Origin: Cellulomonas taurus
GTDB taxonomy: Bacteria > Actinomycetota > Actinomycetes > Actinomycetales > Cellulomonadaceae
DNA: 64,000 bases
Assembly: GCF_012931845.1 (NCBI RefSeq)
Contig: NZ_CP051884.1
Coordinates: 2,046,001-2,110,000, forward strand
Direction of reading: 5' to 3'
Shown: positions 47,718-57,395 of the stretch, in pieces
How the letters are laid out: each line of letters starts with the position of its first letter
How positions within the stretch are numbered: the stretch's first letter is position 1
Program-made: the position numbers and the translations under genes
Notes under the pieces: generated by a model
What the model was told of the DNA's origin: nothing
Database searches by the model: none
The model's input: only the letters and a program-made list of their open reading frames with translations

Positions 47718-50700
47718 TCAGAGCGGTGCGGCAGCCGTCGCGGCGAGGCAGCTCGGACCCAGCAGCGCCTTGAGGTCGCCGTAGAGCGCGGGTGAGCGCT
47801 CCACGCGCAGGGTCGGGTCGAGGCGCATCACGGTCGCCCGGCCGGGCCGGGTCAGCCGCAGGTGCACCTCGGAGACCCCGGGGTGGGTGGTGAGCACCTC
47901 GCGCAGCCGGTCCACGACCGGGACGGTGGCCCGCGACTCGGGCAGCGTGACCACGACCGGCGCGTCCGCGACCGCCGAGACGTCCGGCAGGGACACCTCC
48001 ATCGCTTGCAGCTGCATCTGATCGTCGCGGCGGCGTACCCGGCCCCGGACCACGATCACCGCGTCCTCGGACAGCACCGTCGAGTAGGCCAGGTAGGTCT
48101 CGCCGAAGAACATGATCTCGACCGAGCCGGCCATGTCCTCCAGGGTGACGGCCGCCCACGGGTTGCCCTGCTTGGACATCTTGCGCTGCAGGGAGGTGAT
48201 GAGGCCGGCGACCAGCACCGTGGAACCGTCCGGTCGGTCCTCGTCGGCCACCAGGGTGGCGATCGGCACGTCGGCGGCCGCGCTCAGCACGTGTTCCAGA
48301 CCGGACAGCGGGTGGTCGGAGACGTACAGCCCGAGCATCTCGCGCTCGAAGGCCAGGCGCTGCTTCTTGTCCCAGTCCGGCACGTCGGGCACCTGGACGG
48401 CGAAGCTCGGACCGTCGTCGACGCCACCGAGGTCGGCGAACAGGTCGAACTGGCCCTCCGCCTCCTTGCGCTTGACGCCGATCACCGAGTCCACCGCCTG
48501 CTCGTGCACCAGCAGCAGCGCCCGGCGGGCGTGGCCGAGGGAGTCGAAGGCACCGGACTTGATCAGCGACTCGATGGTCCGCTTGTTGCAGACCACGGCC
48601 GGGACCTTGTCCAGGAAGTCGGTGAACGAGGTGAACTCGCCCTTCTCCTGGCGCGCCTTGACGATCTCGGTCACGACGTTGGCGCCGACGTTGCGCACCG
48701 CGGTCAGGCCGAACCGGATGTCGTCGCCGACGGCGGTGAACAGCGCGTCCGAGGAGTTCACATCCGGCGGGAGCACCGTGATGCCCATCCGTCGGCACTC
48801 GTTCAGGTACAGCGCCGACTTGTCCTTGTCGTCGCGGACGCTGGTGAGCAGCCCGGCCATGTACTCGGTCGGGTAGTTGGCCTTGAGGTACGCGGTCCAG
48901 TACGAGACGACGCCGTACCCGGCCGAGTGCGCCTTGTTGAAGGCGTAGCCGGCGAAGGGCACCAGGGTGTCCCAGACCGCCTGGATCGCGCCCTTGGAGT
49001 AGCCGCGCTCCTTCATCCCGGCTTCGAAGGGGACGAACTCCTTGTCCAGGATCTCCTTCTTCTTCTTGCCCATCGCGCGGCGCAGCAGGTCCGCCTGGCC
49101 CAGGGAGTACCCGGCGAGCACCTGCGCCGCCTTCTGCACCTGCTCCTGGTACACGATCAGGCCGTAGGTGCCGTCCAGCACCTCCGCCAGCGGCTCGGCC
49201 AGCTCCGGGTGGATCGGGGTGATCTCCTGCAGGCCGGTCTTGCGCAGCGCGTAGTTGGTGTGCGAGTTCATGCCCATCGGGCCGGGGCGGTACAGCGCGA
49301 TGACGGCGGAGATGTCCTCGAAGTTGTCCGGGCGCATCTGGCGCAGCAGCGCGCGCATCGGGCCACCGTCGAGCTGGAACACGCCCAGGGTGTCACCGCG
49401 GCCGAGCAGCTCGTAGGTGGCCTTGTCGTCCAGTTCGATCTCGTCCAGCTCGATCGCCGACTTGTCGTTCGCCACGATGTTGCGCAGCGCGTCGTCGAGG
49501 ATCGTGAGGTTCCGCAGTCCGAGGAAGTCCATCTTGATCAGGCCGAGGCCCTCGGACGTCGGGTAGTCGAACTGGGTGATGATCGCGCCGTCCTGCGGGC
49601 GCTTCATGATCGGGATGATGTCCAGCAGCGGCTCGCTGGACATGATGACGCCGGCCGCGTGCACGCCCCACTGGCGCTTCAGGTTCTCCAGGCCGCGCGC
49701 CGTCTCCAGCACCCGCTGGGCCTCCGGGTCGGCCTGCACCACCTGGCGGAACTCCTCCGCCTCCGGGTAGCGCGGGTCGTCCGGGTTGTAGATGCCGGAC
49801 AGGGTGATGTCCTTGCCCATCACGGCGGGCGGCATCGCCTTGGTCAGCTTCTCCCCCATCGCGAACGGCAGGCCGAGCACCCGCGAGGAGTCCTTGAGTG
49901 CCTGCTTGGCCTTGATGGTGCCGTAGGTGACGATCTGGGCCACCCGGTCGTCGCCGTACTTCTCGGTGACGTAGCGGATGACCTCGCCGCGCCGACGCTC
50001 GTCGAAGTCCACGTCGACATCCGGCCAGGAGACGCGCTCCGGGTTCAGGAACCGCTCGAAGATCAGCCCGTGCCGCAGCGGGTCGAGCTCGGTGATGCCC
50101 ATCGCGTAGGAGGCCATCGACCCGGCGGCCGAACCACGGCCCGGCCCGACCCGGATGCCCTGCTTCTTGGCCCACTCGATGAAGTCGGCGACCACGAGGA
50201 AGTAGCCGGAGAACCCGAGCTGGACGATGACGCCGGTCTCGTAGTCGGCCTGGCGGCGCACGTCGTCGGGGATGCCACCCGGGTACCGGTTGTGCAGCCC
50301 GCGCTCGACCTCCTTGATGAACCAGGAGTTCTCGTCCTCGCCCGCGGGCACCGGGAAGCGCGGCATGTAGTTCGCGTCGGTGGGGAACTCGACCTCGCAC
50401 CGCTCCGCGATCAGCAGCGTGTTGTCGCAGGCCTCCGGCAGCTCGGACCAGGTCCGGCGCATCTCCTCGGCGGTCTTGACGTAGTACCCGTCACCGCTGA
50501 ACGCGAACCGGGAGCCGCCGTTGTCGTAGGTGGGCTCGTCCAGGGTGGAGCCCGACTGCACCGCGAGCAGCACCTCGTGCGCGTGGGCGTCGTCCTTCTT
50601 GGTGTAGTGCAGGTCGTTGGTGGCGACCAGCGGAGCGCCGATCTGCTCGGCGATGGAGAGCAGCCCCTTGATCGTGCGGCGCTCGATCTCCAGGCCGTGG

Positions 50701-51296
50701 TCCATCAGCTCGATGAAGAAGTTCTCCTTGCCGAAGATGTCCTGCAGCTCCCCGGCCGCACGGAGCGCCTCGGCCTCGTGGCCCAGCCGCAGCCGGGTCT
50801 GGATCTCGCTGGACGGGCAGCCGGAGGTCGCGATCAGGCCGTCGGAGTACCGCTCGATCAGCTCGCGGTCCATCCGCGGCCACTTGCCCATCTGCCCCTC
50901 GATGGAGGCGAGCGAGCCGAGCCGGAACAGGTTGTGCATGCCCTCGGTGGTCCGGGACAGCAACGTCATGTGGGTGTAGGCACCGCGGGCCGAGACGTCG
51001 TCGGACGCCTGGTGGGCCTCGCCCCAGCGCACCCGGTTCTGGTCGAAGCGGCTGGTGCCCGGGGTGACGTAGGCCTCGACGCCGATGATCGGCTTGATGC
51101 CGCGCTTACGGGCCTGGGCGTAGAAGTCGTAGGCGCCGAACAGGTACCCGTGGTCGGTGATCGCCATCGCGGTCTGGCCGACCCGTTGCGCCTCGTCCAG
51201 CAGCTCGCCGATCCGGGCCGCACCGTCCAGCATCGAGTACTCGGTGTGGACGTGGAGATGAACGAAGCCGTTGTCTGCGCCGCCAGCCGATGCCAT
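47718..51296 (-). CDS. dnaE: DNA polymerase III alpha subunit
   Basis: 1,192 aa replicative polymerase, size of actinobacterial DnaE1. The N-terminal PHP domain (HLHVHTEYSMLDGAARIGEL, about 12-31) is well conserved and may keep proofreading activity. The polymerase acidic residues lie in WPDVDVDFDERRRG (about 430); the ITxFDYP, GLIKMDFLGL and GPMGMNSH blocks follow. C-terminal helix-hairpin and OB parts (VLVAGLITSLQRKMSKQGNP) bind DNA. The ATG at 51296 lies 7 nt after a TAGGAT box, so the AGGA-like sequence is more likely a -10 element than a ribosome site. Confidence 0.97.
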   Translation of the reverse strand: MASAGGADNGFVHLHVHTEYSMLDGAARIGELLDEAQRVGQTAMAITDHGYLFGAYDFYAQARKRGIKPIIGVEAYVTPGTSRFDQNRVRWGEAHQASDDVSARGAYTHMTLLSRTTEGMHNLFRLGSLASIEGQMGKWPRMDRELIERYSDGLIATSGCPSSEIQTRLRLGHEAEALRAAGELQDIFGKENFFIELMDHGLEIERRTIKGLLSIAEQIGAPLVATNDLHYTKKDDAHAHEVLLAVQSGSTLDEPTYDNGGSRFAFSGDGYYVKTAEEMRRTWSELPEACDNTLLIAERCEVEFPTDANYMPRFPVPAGEDENSWFIKEVERGLHNRYPGGIPDDVRRQADYETGVIVQLGFSGYFLVVADFIEWAKKQGIRVGPGRGSAAGSMASYAMGITELDPLRHGLIFERFLNPERVSWPDVDVDFDERRRGEVIRYVTEKYGDDRVAQIVTYGTIKAKQALKDSSRVLGLPFAMGEKLTKAMPPAVMGKDITLSGIYNPDDPRYPEAEEFRQVVQADPEAQRVLETARGLENLKRQWGVHAAGVIMSSEPLLDIIPIMKRPQDGAIITQFDYPTSEGLGLIKMDFLGLRNLTILDDALRNIVANDKSAIELDEIELDDKATYELLGRGDTLGVFQLDGGPMRALLRQMRPDNFEDISAVIALYRPGPMGMNSHTNYALRKTGLQEITPIHPELAEPLAEVLDGTYGLIVYQEQVQKAAQVLAGYSLGQADLLRRAMGKKKKEILDKEFVPFEAGMKERGYSKGAIQAVWDTLVPFAGYAFNKAHSAGYGVVSYWTAYLKANYPTEYMAGLLTSVRDDKDKSALYLNECRRMGITVLPPDVNSSDALFTAVGDDIRFGLTAVRNVGANVVTEIVKARQEKGEFTSFTDFLDKVPAVVCNKRTIESLIKSGAFDSLGHARRALLLVHEQAVDSVIGVKRKEAEGQFDLFADLGGVDDGPSFAVQVPDVPDWDKKQRLAFEREMLGLYVSDHPLSGLEHVLSAAADVPIATLVADEDRPDGSTVLVAGLITSLQRKMSKQGNPWAAVTLEDMAGSVEIMFFGETYLAYSTVLSEDAVIVVRGRVRRRDDQMQLQAMEVSLPDVSAVADAPVVVTLPESRATVPVVDRLREVLTTHPGVSEVHLRLTRPGRATVMRLDPTLRVERSPALYGDLKALLGPSCLAATAAAPL

Positions 51297-51303
51297 GCCG
51301 ACC

Positions 51304-51309
51304 ATCCTA
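51304..51309 (-). promoter_or_regulatory. -10 box for leaderless dnaE mRNA
   Basis: TAGGAT on the minus strand, exactly 7 nt before the dnaE ATG. It lies between rluD and dnaE, so dnaE need not depend on the upstream operon. Confidence 0.5.
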
Positions 51310-51346
51310 AGGTCGACCTCCGACGCCCCCGGACCAGATCGTGGGG

Positions 51347-52282
51347 TCAGCGGTAGGAGTCGCGCAGGGTGTCCAGCGCCGACTGCAGATCGGCCGGGTA
51401 CTCGCTGGTCAGCTCCAGGTACTGGCCGGTCGCGGGGTGGTCGAAGCCGAGCTTCATCGCGTGCAGCCACTGCCGGGACAGGGCGACCTTCTCCGCCAGC
51501 GTCGGGTCGGCGCCGTAGGTCAGGTCACCGACCAGCGGGTGCCGCAGCGCGGAGAAGTGCACCCGGATCTGGTGGGTGCGGCCGGTCTCCAGATGCACCT
51601 CGCACAGCGACGCGGCGGGCAGCATCTCCAGCACCTCGTAGTGCGTCACCGAGGGCTTGCCGTCCGCGACCACCGCGAACTTCCAGTCGTTGCCGGGGTG
51701 GCGGCCGATCGGCGCGTCGATGGTGCCGGTGGTCGGCTCCGGGTGCCCCTGGGCGAGCGCGTGGTAGATCTTGCTCACGGTGCGCTCCTTGAACGCCCGC
51801 TTGAGCACCGTGTAGGCGTGCTCGGACTTGGCGACCACCATCAGGCCGGATGTCCCCACGTCCAGCCGGTGCACCACGCCCTGGCGCTCGGCGGAACCGC
51901 TGGTGGCGATCCGGTAGCCGCGGGCGGCGAGCACGCCGACCACGGTCGGTCCGGTCCAGCCCGGCGACGGGTGGGCGGCGACGCCGACCGGCTTGTCCAC
52001 GACCACGATGTCCTCGTCGTCGTGCACCACCCGCAGCTCGGGCACGTCCTCGGCGATCACGGCCGGGCCCACCGGTTCGGGGTCGGGCAGCTCGACCTCC
52101 AGCCAGCTCTCCGGCAGCAGCCGCGCCGATTTGCCGACCGCCACGCCGTCGACCCGGACGTGTCCGGCCTCGGCGAGTTCGGCGGCGCGGGTGCGGGACA
52201 GGCCGAGCATCCGGGACAGGGCGGCGTCGATCCGCTCACCGGCCAGCGCGTCGGGGACCGGGAGGCTGCGCAGCTCAGGCAT
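51347..52282 (-). CDS. rluD: RluA/RluD family pseudouridine synthase
   Basis: 311 aa. The N-terminal S4 domain (about 13-60, [20 protein letters not shown]) is followed by the catalytic domain with [14 protein letters not shown] (catalytic Asp) and [14 protein letters not shown]. It modifies uridines in 23S rRNA, probably the 1911/1915/1917 group, but the exact site is inferred from family. Its ATG overlaps the lspA stop by 8 bp, the usual lspA-rluD pairing. Confidence 0.92.
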   Translation of the reverse strand: MPELRSLPVPDALAGERIDAALSRMLGLSRTRAAELAEAGHVRVDGVAVGKSARLLPESWLEVELPDPEPVGPAVIAEDVPELRVVHDDEDIVVVDKPVGVAAHPSPGWTGPTVVGVLAARGYRIATSGSAERQGVVHRLDVGTSGLMVVAKSEHAYTVLKRAFKERTVSKIYHALAQGHPEPTTGTIDAPIGRHPGNDWKFAVVADGKPSVTHYEVLEMLPAASLCEVHLETGRTHQIRVHFSALRHPLVGDLTYGADPTLAEKVALSRQWLHAMKLGFDHPATGQYLELTSEYPADLQSALDTLRDSYR

Positions 52283-52973
52283 CGGCGCGCGGGACCTCGG
52301 TGGCGGCCGCCTCCGGGGCGGCGTCGGGCGTGCCGGAATCCGCCGTCGTGGCAGTGGGCGCAGCGGCAGGCGCAGCACCGGGAGCAGCGGCGGGCGCCAC
52401 GGCGCCGGTGGCGGCGGGCGTCGCGGCGACGGGGGCGGCGTCGTCCGCGTCGGTGACCGCGCCCTCCCGGGTGCCGTCCAGCCGCACACCGCGGAACGAC
52501 AGGATCATCAGCAGTCCGGCGGCCACCACGATGGCGATGTCCGCGACATTGCCGACGAACAGGTTCCCGTAGGCGATGAAGTCGATGACGTGACCGCGGC
52601 CGAACGCGGGCTCGCGTACCAGGCGGTCGATCAGGTTGCCGACCGCCCCGCCGAGCAGCAGGCCGAGCGCGATGGCCCAGCCGGTGCTGCCCAGTCGCCG
52701 GGAGACCCGCACGATCACCACGATCACCACCAGGGCGATCACGGTCAGCAGCCAGGTGGTGCCGGTGGCCAGCCCCAGGGCGGCCCCGGGGTTGAACAGC
52801 AGCTGGATGCCGAGGGCGTCACCCAGGACCGGGTGCCGCACCCCCTCCTCCAGCGCCGACAGCGCCCAGGCCTTGGTGACCTGGTCGATCACCAGCACGC
52901 CGACCGCCAGGGCGATCAGCCACCCGATCCGGGCGCGACGGGCAGGAACGCTGGGGTGCGGGTTCGTCGACAT
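52275..52973 (-). CDS. lspA: signal peptidase II with Ala/Pro-rich C-terminal tail
   Basis: 232 aa. Four membrane segments and the two catalytic Asp motifs ([20 protein letters not shown] and GNVADIAIV) identify the prolipoprotein signal peptidase that processes lipobox proteins such as the protease at 37577. After the last membrane segment a tail of about 60 residues made of Ala, Pro, Thr and Gly is added, which normal LspA lacks. The ATG at 52973 has a TAGACT box 8 nt upstream. It overlaps rluD by 8 bp. Confidence 0.93.
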   Translation of the reverse strand: MSTNPHPSVPARRARIGWLIALAVGVLVIDQVTKAWALSALEEGVRHPVLGDALGIQLLFNPGAALGLATGTTWLLTVIALVVIVVIVRVSRRLGSTGWAIALGLLLGGAVGNLIDRLVREPAFGRGHVIDFIAYGNLFVGNVADIAIVVAAGLLMILSFRGVRLDGTREGAVTDADDAAPVAATPAATGAVAPAAAPGAAPAAAPTATTADSGTPDAAPEAAATEVPRADA

Positions 52974-52981
52974 CGAGCAGG

Positions 52982-52987
52982 AGTCTA
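52982..52987 (-). promoter_or_regulatory. possible -10 box for leaderless lspA mRNA
   Basis: TAGACT on the minus strand, 8 nt before the lspA ATG, just after the stop of the DksA/TraR gene. No Shine-Dalgarno is visible. Confidence 0.4.
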
Positions 52988-52995
52988 CGCAGCGC

Positions 52996-53445
52996 TCAGC
53001 GCCGCTCCTCGCGCTGCTTGCAGGAGACGCAGAGCACGGCACGCGGGAACGCCTGCACCCGGGCCTTGCCGATCGCCTCGTGACAGGAATCGCAGCGGCC
53101 GAAGGTGCCGGCCGAGATCCGCTCCAGCGCCCGGTTGGTCTGCTCCAGCATGTCCCGGGTGTTGTTCACCAGGGTCAGCTCGTGCTCACGCTCCAGCGCG
53201 GAGGAACCGCTGTCCGCCTGGTCGTCGCCCGCGCCGTCACCGGAGTTGCGCAGCAGCTCGTTCAGCTCCTGGTCGGCGCTGGCCAGCTCCGCGCTCAGGC
53301 GATCGGACTCGGCGAAGAGCTCGTCGGCGATCTCCTGCACCTCCGCCGGGGTCCACGGGTCCTCACCGGCACGCACCGGGAAACGGTCGGCGGCGTCGGA
53401 CAGATCGGGGAGGGCGGGGCGGGCGAGCGACTCGTTCAGGGCCAC
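52996..53445 (-). CDS. DksA/TraR-type zinc finger protein
   Basis: 149 aa. An N-terminal helical hairpin rich in Asp/Glu (WTPAEVQEIADELFAESDRL) is followed by a C4 zinc finger CDSC-x17-CVSC (GRCDSCHEAIGKARVQAFPR). Proteins of this form bind in the RNA polymerase secondary channel or act as general regulators; the short actinobacterial members next to lspA and wag31 are not well studied. The GTG at 53445 has an AGGA site about 9 nt upstream. No invariant coiled-coil tip Asp pair could be assigned. Confidence 0.85.
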   Translation of the reverse strand: MALNESLARPALPDLSDAADRFPVRAGEDPWTPAEVQEIADELFAESDRLSAELASADQELNELLRNSGDGAGDDQADSGSSALEREHELTLVNNTRDMLEQTNRALERISAGTFGRCDSCHEAIGKARVQAFPRAVLCVSCKQREERR

Positions 53446-53504
53446 GGGGAGACGTCCTGTTCTCTCGGGTGAGTCCGCGAAGCGTATGTGTCCCACCCAC
53501 AACG

Positions 53505-53545
53505 CACAACACACCACGCCCGACGAGCGGGCGTGGTGTGTTGTG
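53505..53545 (-). terminator. wag31 terminator
   Basis: Perfect 18-bp stem (53505-53522 with 53528-53545) and a 5-nt loop, 23 nt after the wag31 stop. It ends the division-gene transcript before the dksA-like gene. Confidence 0.85.
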
Positions 53546-53568
53546 AGGTGACGCGGAGTGTGTCTGGC

Positions 53569-54249
53569 TCAGATGTTGCTGGCCGGGGCCGCACCCTGCG
53601 CGCCACGGGGCGGCAGCGCGGAACCACGGTTGTCCAGGTCGCCGAGCAGGTTCTCCAGGTAGCTCTTCAGGCGGGTGCGGTAGTCGCGCTCGAACACCCG
53701 CAGCTCGTCGATCTTGCGGTCGAGCATCGACCGCTCCTCCTCGAGCTGGGCGAGGGTCCGGGCCGAGGTCTCCTCCGCCTCGCGCACGATCCGCGACGCC
53801 TGGGTCTTCGCCTCGGTGACCAGACGGTCACCCTCCTCCTGGCCGGAGCGCACGTAGTCGTCGTGCAGCTTCTGCGCCAGGGCCAGCATGCCGGTGGCGG
53901 ACTCCGGCTCGCTCTGCCGCTGCGGCTGGACCGGAGCGGTGGCCTGCACCGGTGCCGGGGCCGGGGTCGGCACGACCGGAGCCGGCGCGGGCTTCTCAGC
54001 CTCGGGCTCGGGCTTCGGGGCGGCGGCGGGGGCCGACTGCTGCTGCGCACCGGCGCGGCTCAGCTCGGCGATCCGACGCTCGGCTGCGGCGAGCTTGCCC
54101 TTGAGGTCGTCGTTCTCGGCCTGGGTCTCCCGCAGGGTGTTGACGACCTCGTCGAGGAAGTCGTCGACCTCGTCCTGGTCGTAGCCCTCTCGGAACTTGG
54201 TCGCCTGGAACTTCTTGTTCAGGACGTCGTCTGCAGTCAGCAGTGCCAT
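53569..54249 (-). CDS. wag31: DivIVA/Wag31 polar growth protein
   Basis: 226 aa. The N-terminal DivIVA domain MALLTADDVLNKKFQATKFR and EGYDQDEVDDFLDEVVNTLR binds curved membrane; a Pro/Ala/Glu-rich linker (about 70-115) leads to a second coiled coil (about 120-205) with LAQLEEERSMLDRKIDELRV. It recruits cell wall synthesis to the poles. The ATG at 54249 has an AGAAGGTGA ribosome site. It closes the ftsZ-sepF-yggT-wag31 order typical of actinobacteria. Confidence 0.95.
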   Translation of the reverse strand: MALLTADDVLNKKFQATKFREGYDQDEVDDFLDEVVNTLRETQAENDDLKGKLAAAERRIAELSRAGAQQQSAPAAAPKPEPEAEKPAPAPVVPTPAPAPVQATAPVQPQRQSEPESATGMLALAQKLHDDYVRSGQEEGDRLVTEAKTQASRIVREAEETSARTLAQLEEERSMLDRKIDELRVFERDYRTRLKSYLENLLGDLDNRGSALPPRGAQGAAPASNI

Positions 54250-54334
54250 CGTCGTCACCTTCTGTCGAACTGGGTCGTGCCGGTGGTAGTCCGCCGACCA
54301 CCTCGGCTCACCGTATCGGACAATCACGTATCTG

Positions 54335-54352
54335 CACGTCCCGGGGGACGTG
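54335..54352 (-). promoter_or_regulatory. palindromic hairpin between yggT and wag31
   Basis: CACGTCCC (54335-54342) pairs with GGGACGTG (54345-54352) across a GG loop, 11 nt after the yggT stop. It may terminate or attenuate upstream transcription before wag31, which probably has its own promoter in 54250-54334. Confidence 0.4.
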
Positions 54353-54362
54353 TTGTGCGTAG

Positions 54363-54659
54363 TTACACGCCTGCTGCCAGCACTCCGAGGATCGACAGCA
54401 GGAACCAACACCCGAGCACCAGCACCATGAAGCCGAGGTCGAGCCGGACCGAACCCAACGTCAACGGCGGGATGATCCGTCGGAGCCAGCGCAGCGGCGG
54501 GTCGGTGACGGTGTAGACCGCCTCCGCGACCACCAGCGCGGCACCCCGGGGGCGCCAGTCACGGGCGAAGACCTGGACCCAGTCCAGGACGAGCCGTGCG
54601 AACAGCACCAGGATGAACAGCAGGACAGCGACCTGGAGCACCCCGAGGATGATGCGCAC
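54363..54659 (-). CDS. YggT family membrane protein
   Basis: 98 aa with two hydrophobic segments (about 3-25 and 75-95) flanking VTDPPLRWLRRIIPPLTLGS, the YggT signature. Role in division or osmotic balance is suggested in other bacteria but unclear. It starts with GTG 3 nt after sepF and is part of the division cluster. Confidence 0.9.
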   Translation of the reverse strand: MRIILGVLQVAVLLFILVLFARLVLDWVQVFARDWRPRGAALVVAEAVYTVTDPPLRWLRRIIPPLTLGSVRLDLGFMVLVLGCWFLLSILGVLAAGV

Positions 54660-54662
54660 GCG

Positions 54663-55148
54663 TCAGCTCTGGTTGAAGAAGCTGCCGCGCGAGGTCTCGC
54701 CCGGACGCTCCACACCGCCGGAGATCTCCACGCTGGCGGGCGACAGCAGGAAGACCTTGTTGGTCACCCGCTCGATCGCGCCGTGCAGACCGAAGATCAG
54801 ACCCGCGGCGAAGTCGACCAGACGCTTGGCGTCGGAGTCGTCCATGTCGGACAGGTTCATGATGACGGGGGTGCCCGCGCGGAATGCCTCACCGATCTTG
54901 CGCGCGTCGTTGTACGAGCGCGGGTGGATGGTGCTGATCCGGCGGACATCGCCCTCGTGCACTCCGGCGGCGTGGTGCTCGGTCGGCCGGGAGGGTGCCG
55001 ACTGCGGACGCAGCGGGGTCACCTCGGCCTCGAAGTCGTCCACCATCGTTGCCTCCGGCTCGTCGTACTCGTCGACATACTGCTCGTGCTCGCCACGGTC
55101 GTCGGCAAGTCCGAGGTACAGCATGGTCTTGCGCAGCGCTCCGGCCAT
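54663..55148 (-). CDS. sepF: cell division protein SepF
   Basis: 161 aa. An N-terminal membrane-binding helix (MAGALRKTMLYLGLAD), acidic linker, then the SepF core (about 75-150: IHPRSYNDARKIGEAFRAGT and PVIMNLSDMDDSDAKRLVDF). It tethers FtsZ to the membrane and is essential in actinobacteria that lack FtsA. The ATG at 55148 has GGAG 8 nt upstream; the GTG at 55157 is less likely. Confidence 0.95.
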   Translation of the reverse strand: MAGALRKTMLYLGLADDRGEHEQYVDEYDEPEATMVDDFEAEVTPLRPQSAPSRPTEHHAAGVHEGDVRRISTIHPRSYNDARKIGEAFRAGTPVIMNLSDMDDSDAKRLVDFAAGLIFGLHGAIERVTNKVFLLSPASVEISGGVERPGETSRGSFFNQS

Positions 55149-55250
55149 CGCGGTCACTCCATCCTGCGGAAACTGACATTGTCCTGCGCGGTCACGCTAG
55201 CAATGCCTCCGGTGCTACTCCGCGCGACACGCCCGGGTGTGTCGTGTGTT

Positions 55251-55991
55251 TCAGACCAGGGCGATGACTCCGGCGGTGCGACCGGTGAGCAGTCCGGCAC
55301 GCTGGGCGCGTCGGTGGGAGAAGAACCGGTCGTCGACGGCGGTATCCAACTCGGTGTCCAGCACCCGGGCGACCCCGGACCGCGCCAGGATCGCCTGCAC
55401 GCCGGCGGGCAGGTCGAGCCCGGGCGTGCCGTCGACGGTGGTGCAGGCGGTCTCCGGCAGGATCGCGGCCGCCTCATCCTGCATCGCGGCGGGGACCTCG
55501 TAGTGCGGGCCCCGGATGCACGGGCCGATGGCGGCGCGCATCCGGCCGGCGACGCCACCGTGGGCGATCAGGGTGTCCAGCGCTGCCTGGACCACGCCGG
55601 ACAGCAGACCGCGCCGTCCGGCGTGCACCGCTGCGGCCACCCCCGCGTCGGGGTCGGCGATCAGGACGGGGACGCAGTCGGCGACCAGCACGGCCGCACC
55701 GCGACCGCGGGCGACCACGGCGAGCGCGTCACACTCCCCCGCGTCCGGCGTGCCGTCGACCAGCCGGACGTCGGTGCCGTGCACCTGGTGACCCCAGTTC
55801 AGCGGGACCCCTGCCCAGTCCTGCACGAGCAGACGGTTGGTGGCGACCCGGCCCGGGTCGTCGTCCACCATCAGGCCCAGGTTCGCCGACTCCCACGGGG
55901 CGGGGCTGACCCCACCGTGCCGGGTCGTGAAACCGGCGCGGACACCGGGGCCGAGATCGACCCCGATGACCGCGCCGTCGTTCAGCGGCAC
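55251..55991 (-). CDS. pgeF: peptidoglycan editing factor PgeF (YfiH, laccase domain)
   Basis: 246 aa. GFTTRHGGVSPAPWESANLG, WGHQVHGTDV, LVADCVPVLIADP, AAVHAGRRGLLSGVV and AAIGPCI mark the DUF152/YfiH family. The conserved His and Cys bind a metal, and the E. coli member corrects peptidoglycan precursors carrying Ser instead of Ala. The GTG at 55991 lies 7 nt after the ftsZ stop. A near-palindrome at 55226-55243 follows the stop and may be a weak terminator. Confidence 0.92.
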   Translation of the reverse strand: MPLNDGAVIGVDLGPGVRAGFTTRHGGVSPAPWESANLGLMVDDDPGRVATNRLLVQDWAGVPLNWGHQVHGTDVRLVDGTPDAGECDALAVVARGRGAAVLVADCVPVLIADPDAGVAAAVHAGRRGLLSGVVQAALDTLIAHGGVAGRMRAAIGPCIRGPHYEVPAAMQDEAAAILPETACTTVDGTPGLDLPAGVQAILARSGVARVLDTELDTAVDDRFFSHRRAQRAGLLTGRTAGVIALV

Positions 55992-55998
55992 CGACCGC

Positions 55999-57246
55999 TC
56001 ACTTGAGGAAGTCGGGCACGTCCAGGTCGTCGTCCCGGCGGCGCTGGACCTCCTCCTCGTAGATCCGCGGCGGGACCTCGAGCTGGGCGGTCCGGGCAGC
56101 TGCCTGCTCGGCGGACAGGAAGGCCGGGACGCCCTCACCCTCGGCGTCCGGGTCGACCGGCTGCGGGTGGACCGCGGCGTGCGCACCGGTGGTCGGCGGC
56201 ACGGCCGGAGCCGCGGGGGCCGGCGGGATGCTGGCGGGCTGGCTCGGGGCGGCCGCGCGGCCCACCTGGCCGAGGGCGCGCTCGTCGCGCTTGGTGGGGG
56301 CACCGCCGTCGAACCCGGCGGCGATCACGGTCACCCGCACCTCGTCGCCGAGGGCGTCGTCGATCACCGCACCGAAGATGATGTTCGCCTCCGGGTGCGC
56401 CGCCTCCTGGACCAGGCGCGCGGCCTCGTTGATCTCGAACAGACCGAGGTCGGAGCCACCCTGGATGGACAGCAGCACACCGTGCGCGCCGTCGATGCTG
56501 GCCTCGAGCAGCGGGGAGCTGATCGCGAGTTCGGACGCCTGGACGGCACGGTCCTCGCCGCGGGCGGAGCCGATGCCCATCAACGCGGAGCCCGCGCCCT
56601 GCATCACGGACTTCACGTCGGCGAAGTCGAGGTTGATCAGACCCGGGGTGGTGATCAGGTCGGTGATGCCCTGCACACCGGAGAGCAGCACCTGGTCGGC
56701 GGAACGGAAGGCGTCCAGCACCGACACCGAGCGGTCGGCGATGGAGAGCAACCGGTCATTGGGGATGACGATCAGGGTGTCGACCTCGGCCCGCAGCGCC
56801 TCGATGCCGGCATCGGCCTGCACGGAGCGGCGACGGCCCTCGAACTGGAACGGGCGGGTGACCACACCGATGGTCAGGGCACCGAGCGACCGGGCGATCC
56901 GGGCGACGACCGGCGCGCCACCGGTGCCGGTGCCGCCACCCTCACCGGCGGTGACGAAGACCATGTCGGCGCCGCGCAGGACGTCCTCGATCTCCTCCGC
57001 GTGGTCCTCGGCGGCCTTCTTGCCCACCTCGGGGTCGGCGCCGGCGCCGAGTCCCCGGGTCAGCTCGCGGCCGACGTCGAGCTTCACGTCGGCGTCCGAC
57101 ATCAGGAGGGCCTGCGCGTCGGTGTTCACCGCGATGAACTCGACGCCCTTCAGGCCGACCTCGATCATGCGGTTCACGGCATTGACGCCACCGCCGCCGA
57201 TGCCGACGACCTTGATGACCGCCAGGTAGTTCTGCGGAGCTGCCAC
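55999..57246 (-). CDS. ftsZ: cell division protein FtsZ
   Basis: 415 aa tubulin-like GTPase that forms the division ring. [16 protein letters not shown], the GTP-binding [11 protein letters not shown], and the T7-loop [11 protein letters not shown] are intact. After the core (about 315) a linker of about 90 residues leads to the conserved tail [10 protein letters not shown], which binds SepF and other partners. The GTG at 57246 follows a GAGAGG ribosome site by 8 nt. Confidence 0.97.
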   Translation of the reverse strand: MAAPQNYLAVIKVVGIGGGGVNAVNRMIEVGLKGVEFIAVNTDAQALLMSDADVKLDVGRELTRGLGAGADPEVGKKAAEDHAEEIEDVLRGADMVFVTAGEGGGTGTGGAPVVARIARSLGALTIGVVTRPFQFEGRRRSVQADAGIEALRAEVDTLIVIPNDRLLSIADRSVSVLDAFRSADQVLLSGVQGITDLITTPGLINLDFADVKSVMQGAGSALMGIGSARGEDRAVQASELAISSPLLEASIDGAHGVLLSIQGGSDLGLFEINEAARLVQEAAHPEANIIFGAVIDDALGDEVRVTVIAAGFDGGAPTKRDERALGQVGRAAAPSQPASIPPAPAAPAVPPTTGAHAAVHPQPVDPDAEGEGVPAFLSAEQAAARTAQLEVPPRIYEEEVQRRRDDDLDVPDFLK

Positions 57247-57286
57247 GGTGGGTGCCTCTCGTCTTCGTGCGTGTCGGGCAACCTTC

Positions 57287-57361
57287 ACCCTCAACTAGAG
57301 GGTTACAGTTATGTCATTTCTGTCCGGGTGCGACGGTATGTGCCGACTCTGCCGGGTTCAA
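57287..57361 (-). promoter_or_regulatory. ftsZ promoter and leader hairpin
   Basis: On the minus strand TTGAAC (57356-57361) and TACCGT (57333-57338) are 17 nt apart, a good housekeeping promoter in the 149-nt ftsQ-ftsZ gap. A hairpin ACCCTC/GAGGGT (57287-57292 with 57298-57303) lies in the leader. Separate ftsZ promoters are usual in actinobacteria. Confidence 0.5.
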
Positions 57362-57395
57362 TCTGCCACGCCGCGCGTGTCGGTGTGATTCGCCC

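Noticed and set aside
47862-51356. Open frame of 1,164 codons opposite dnaE
   Set aside because: Mirror of dnaE codons, with no homology pattern or ribosome site.
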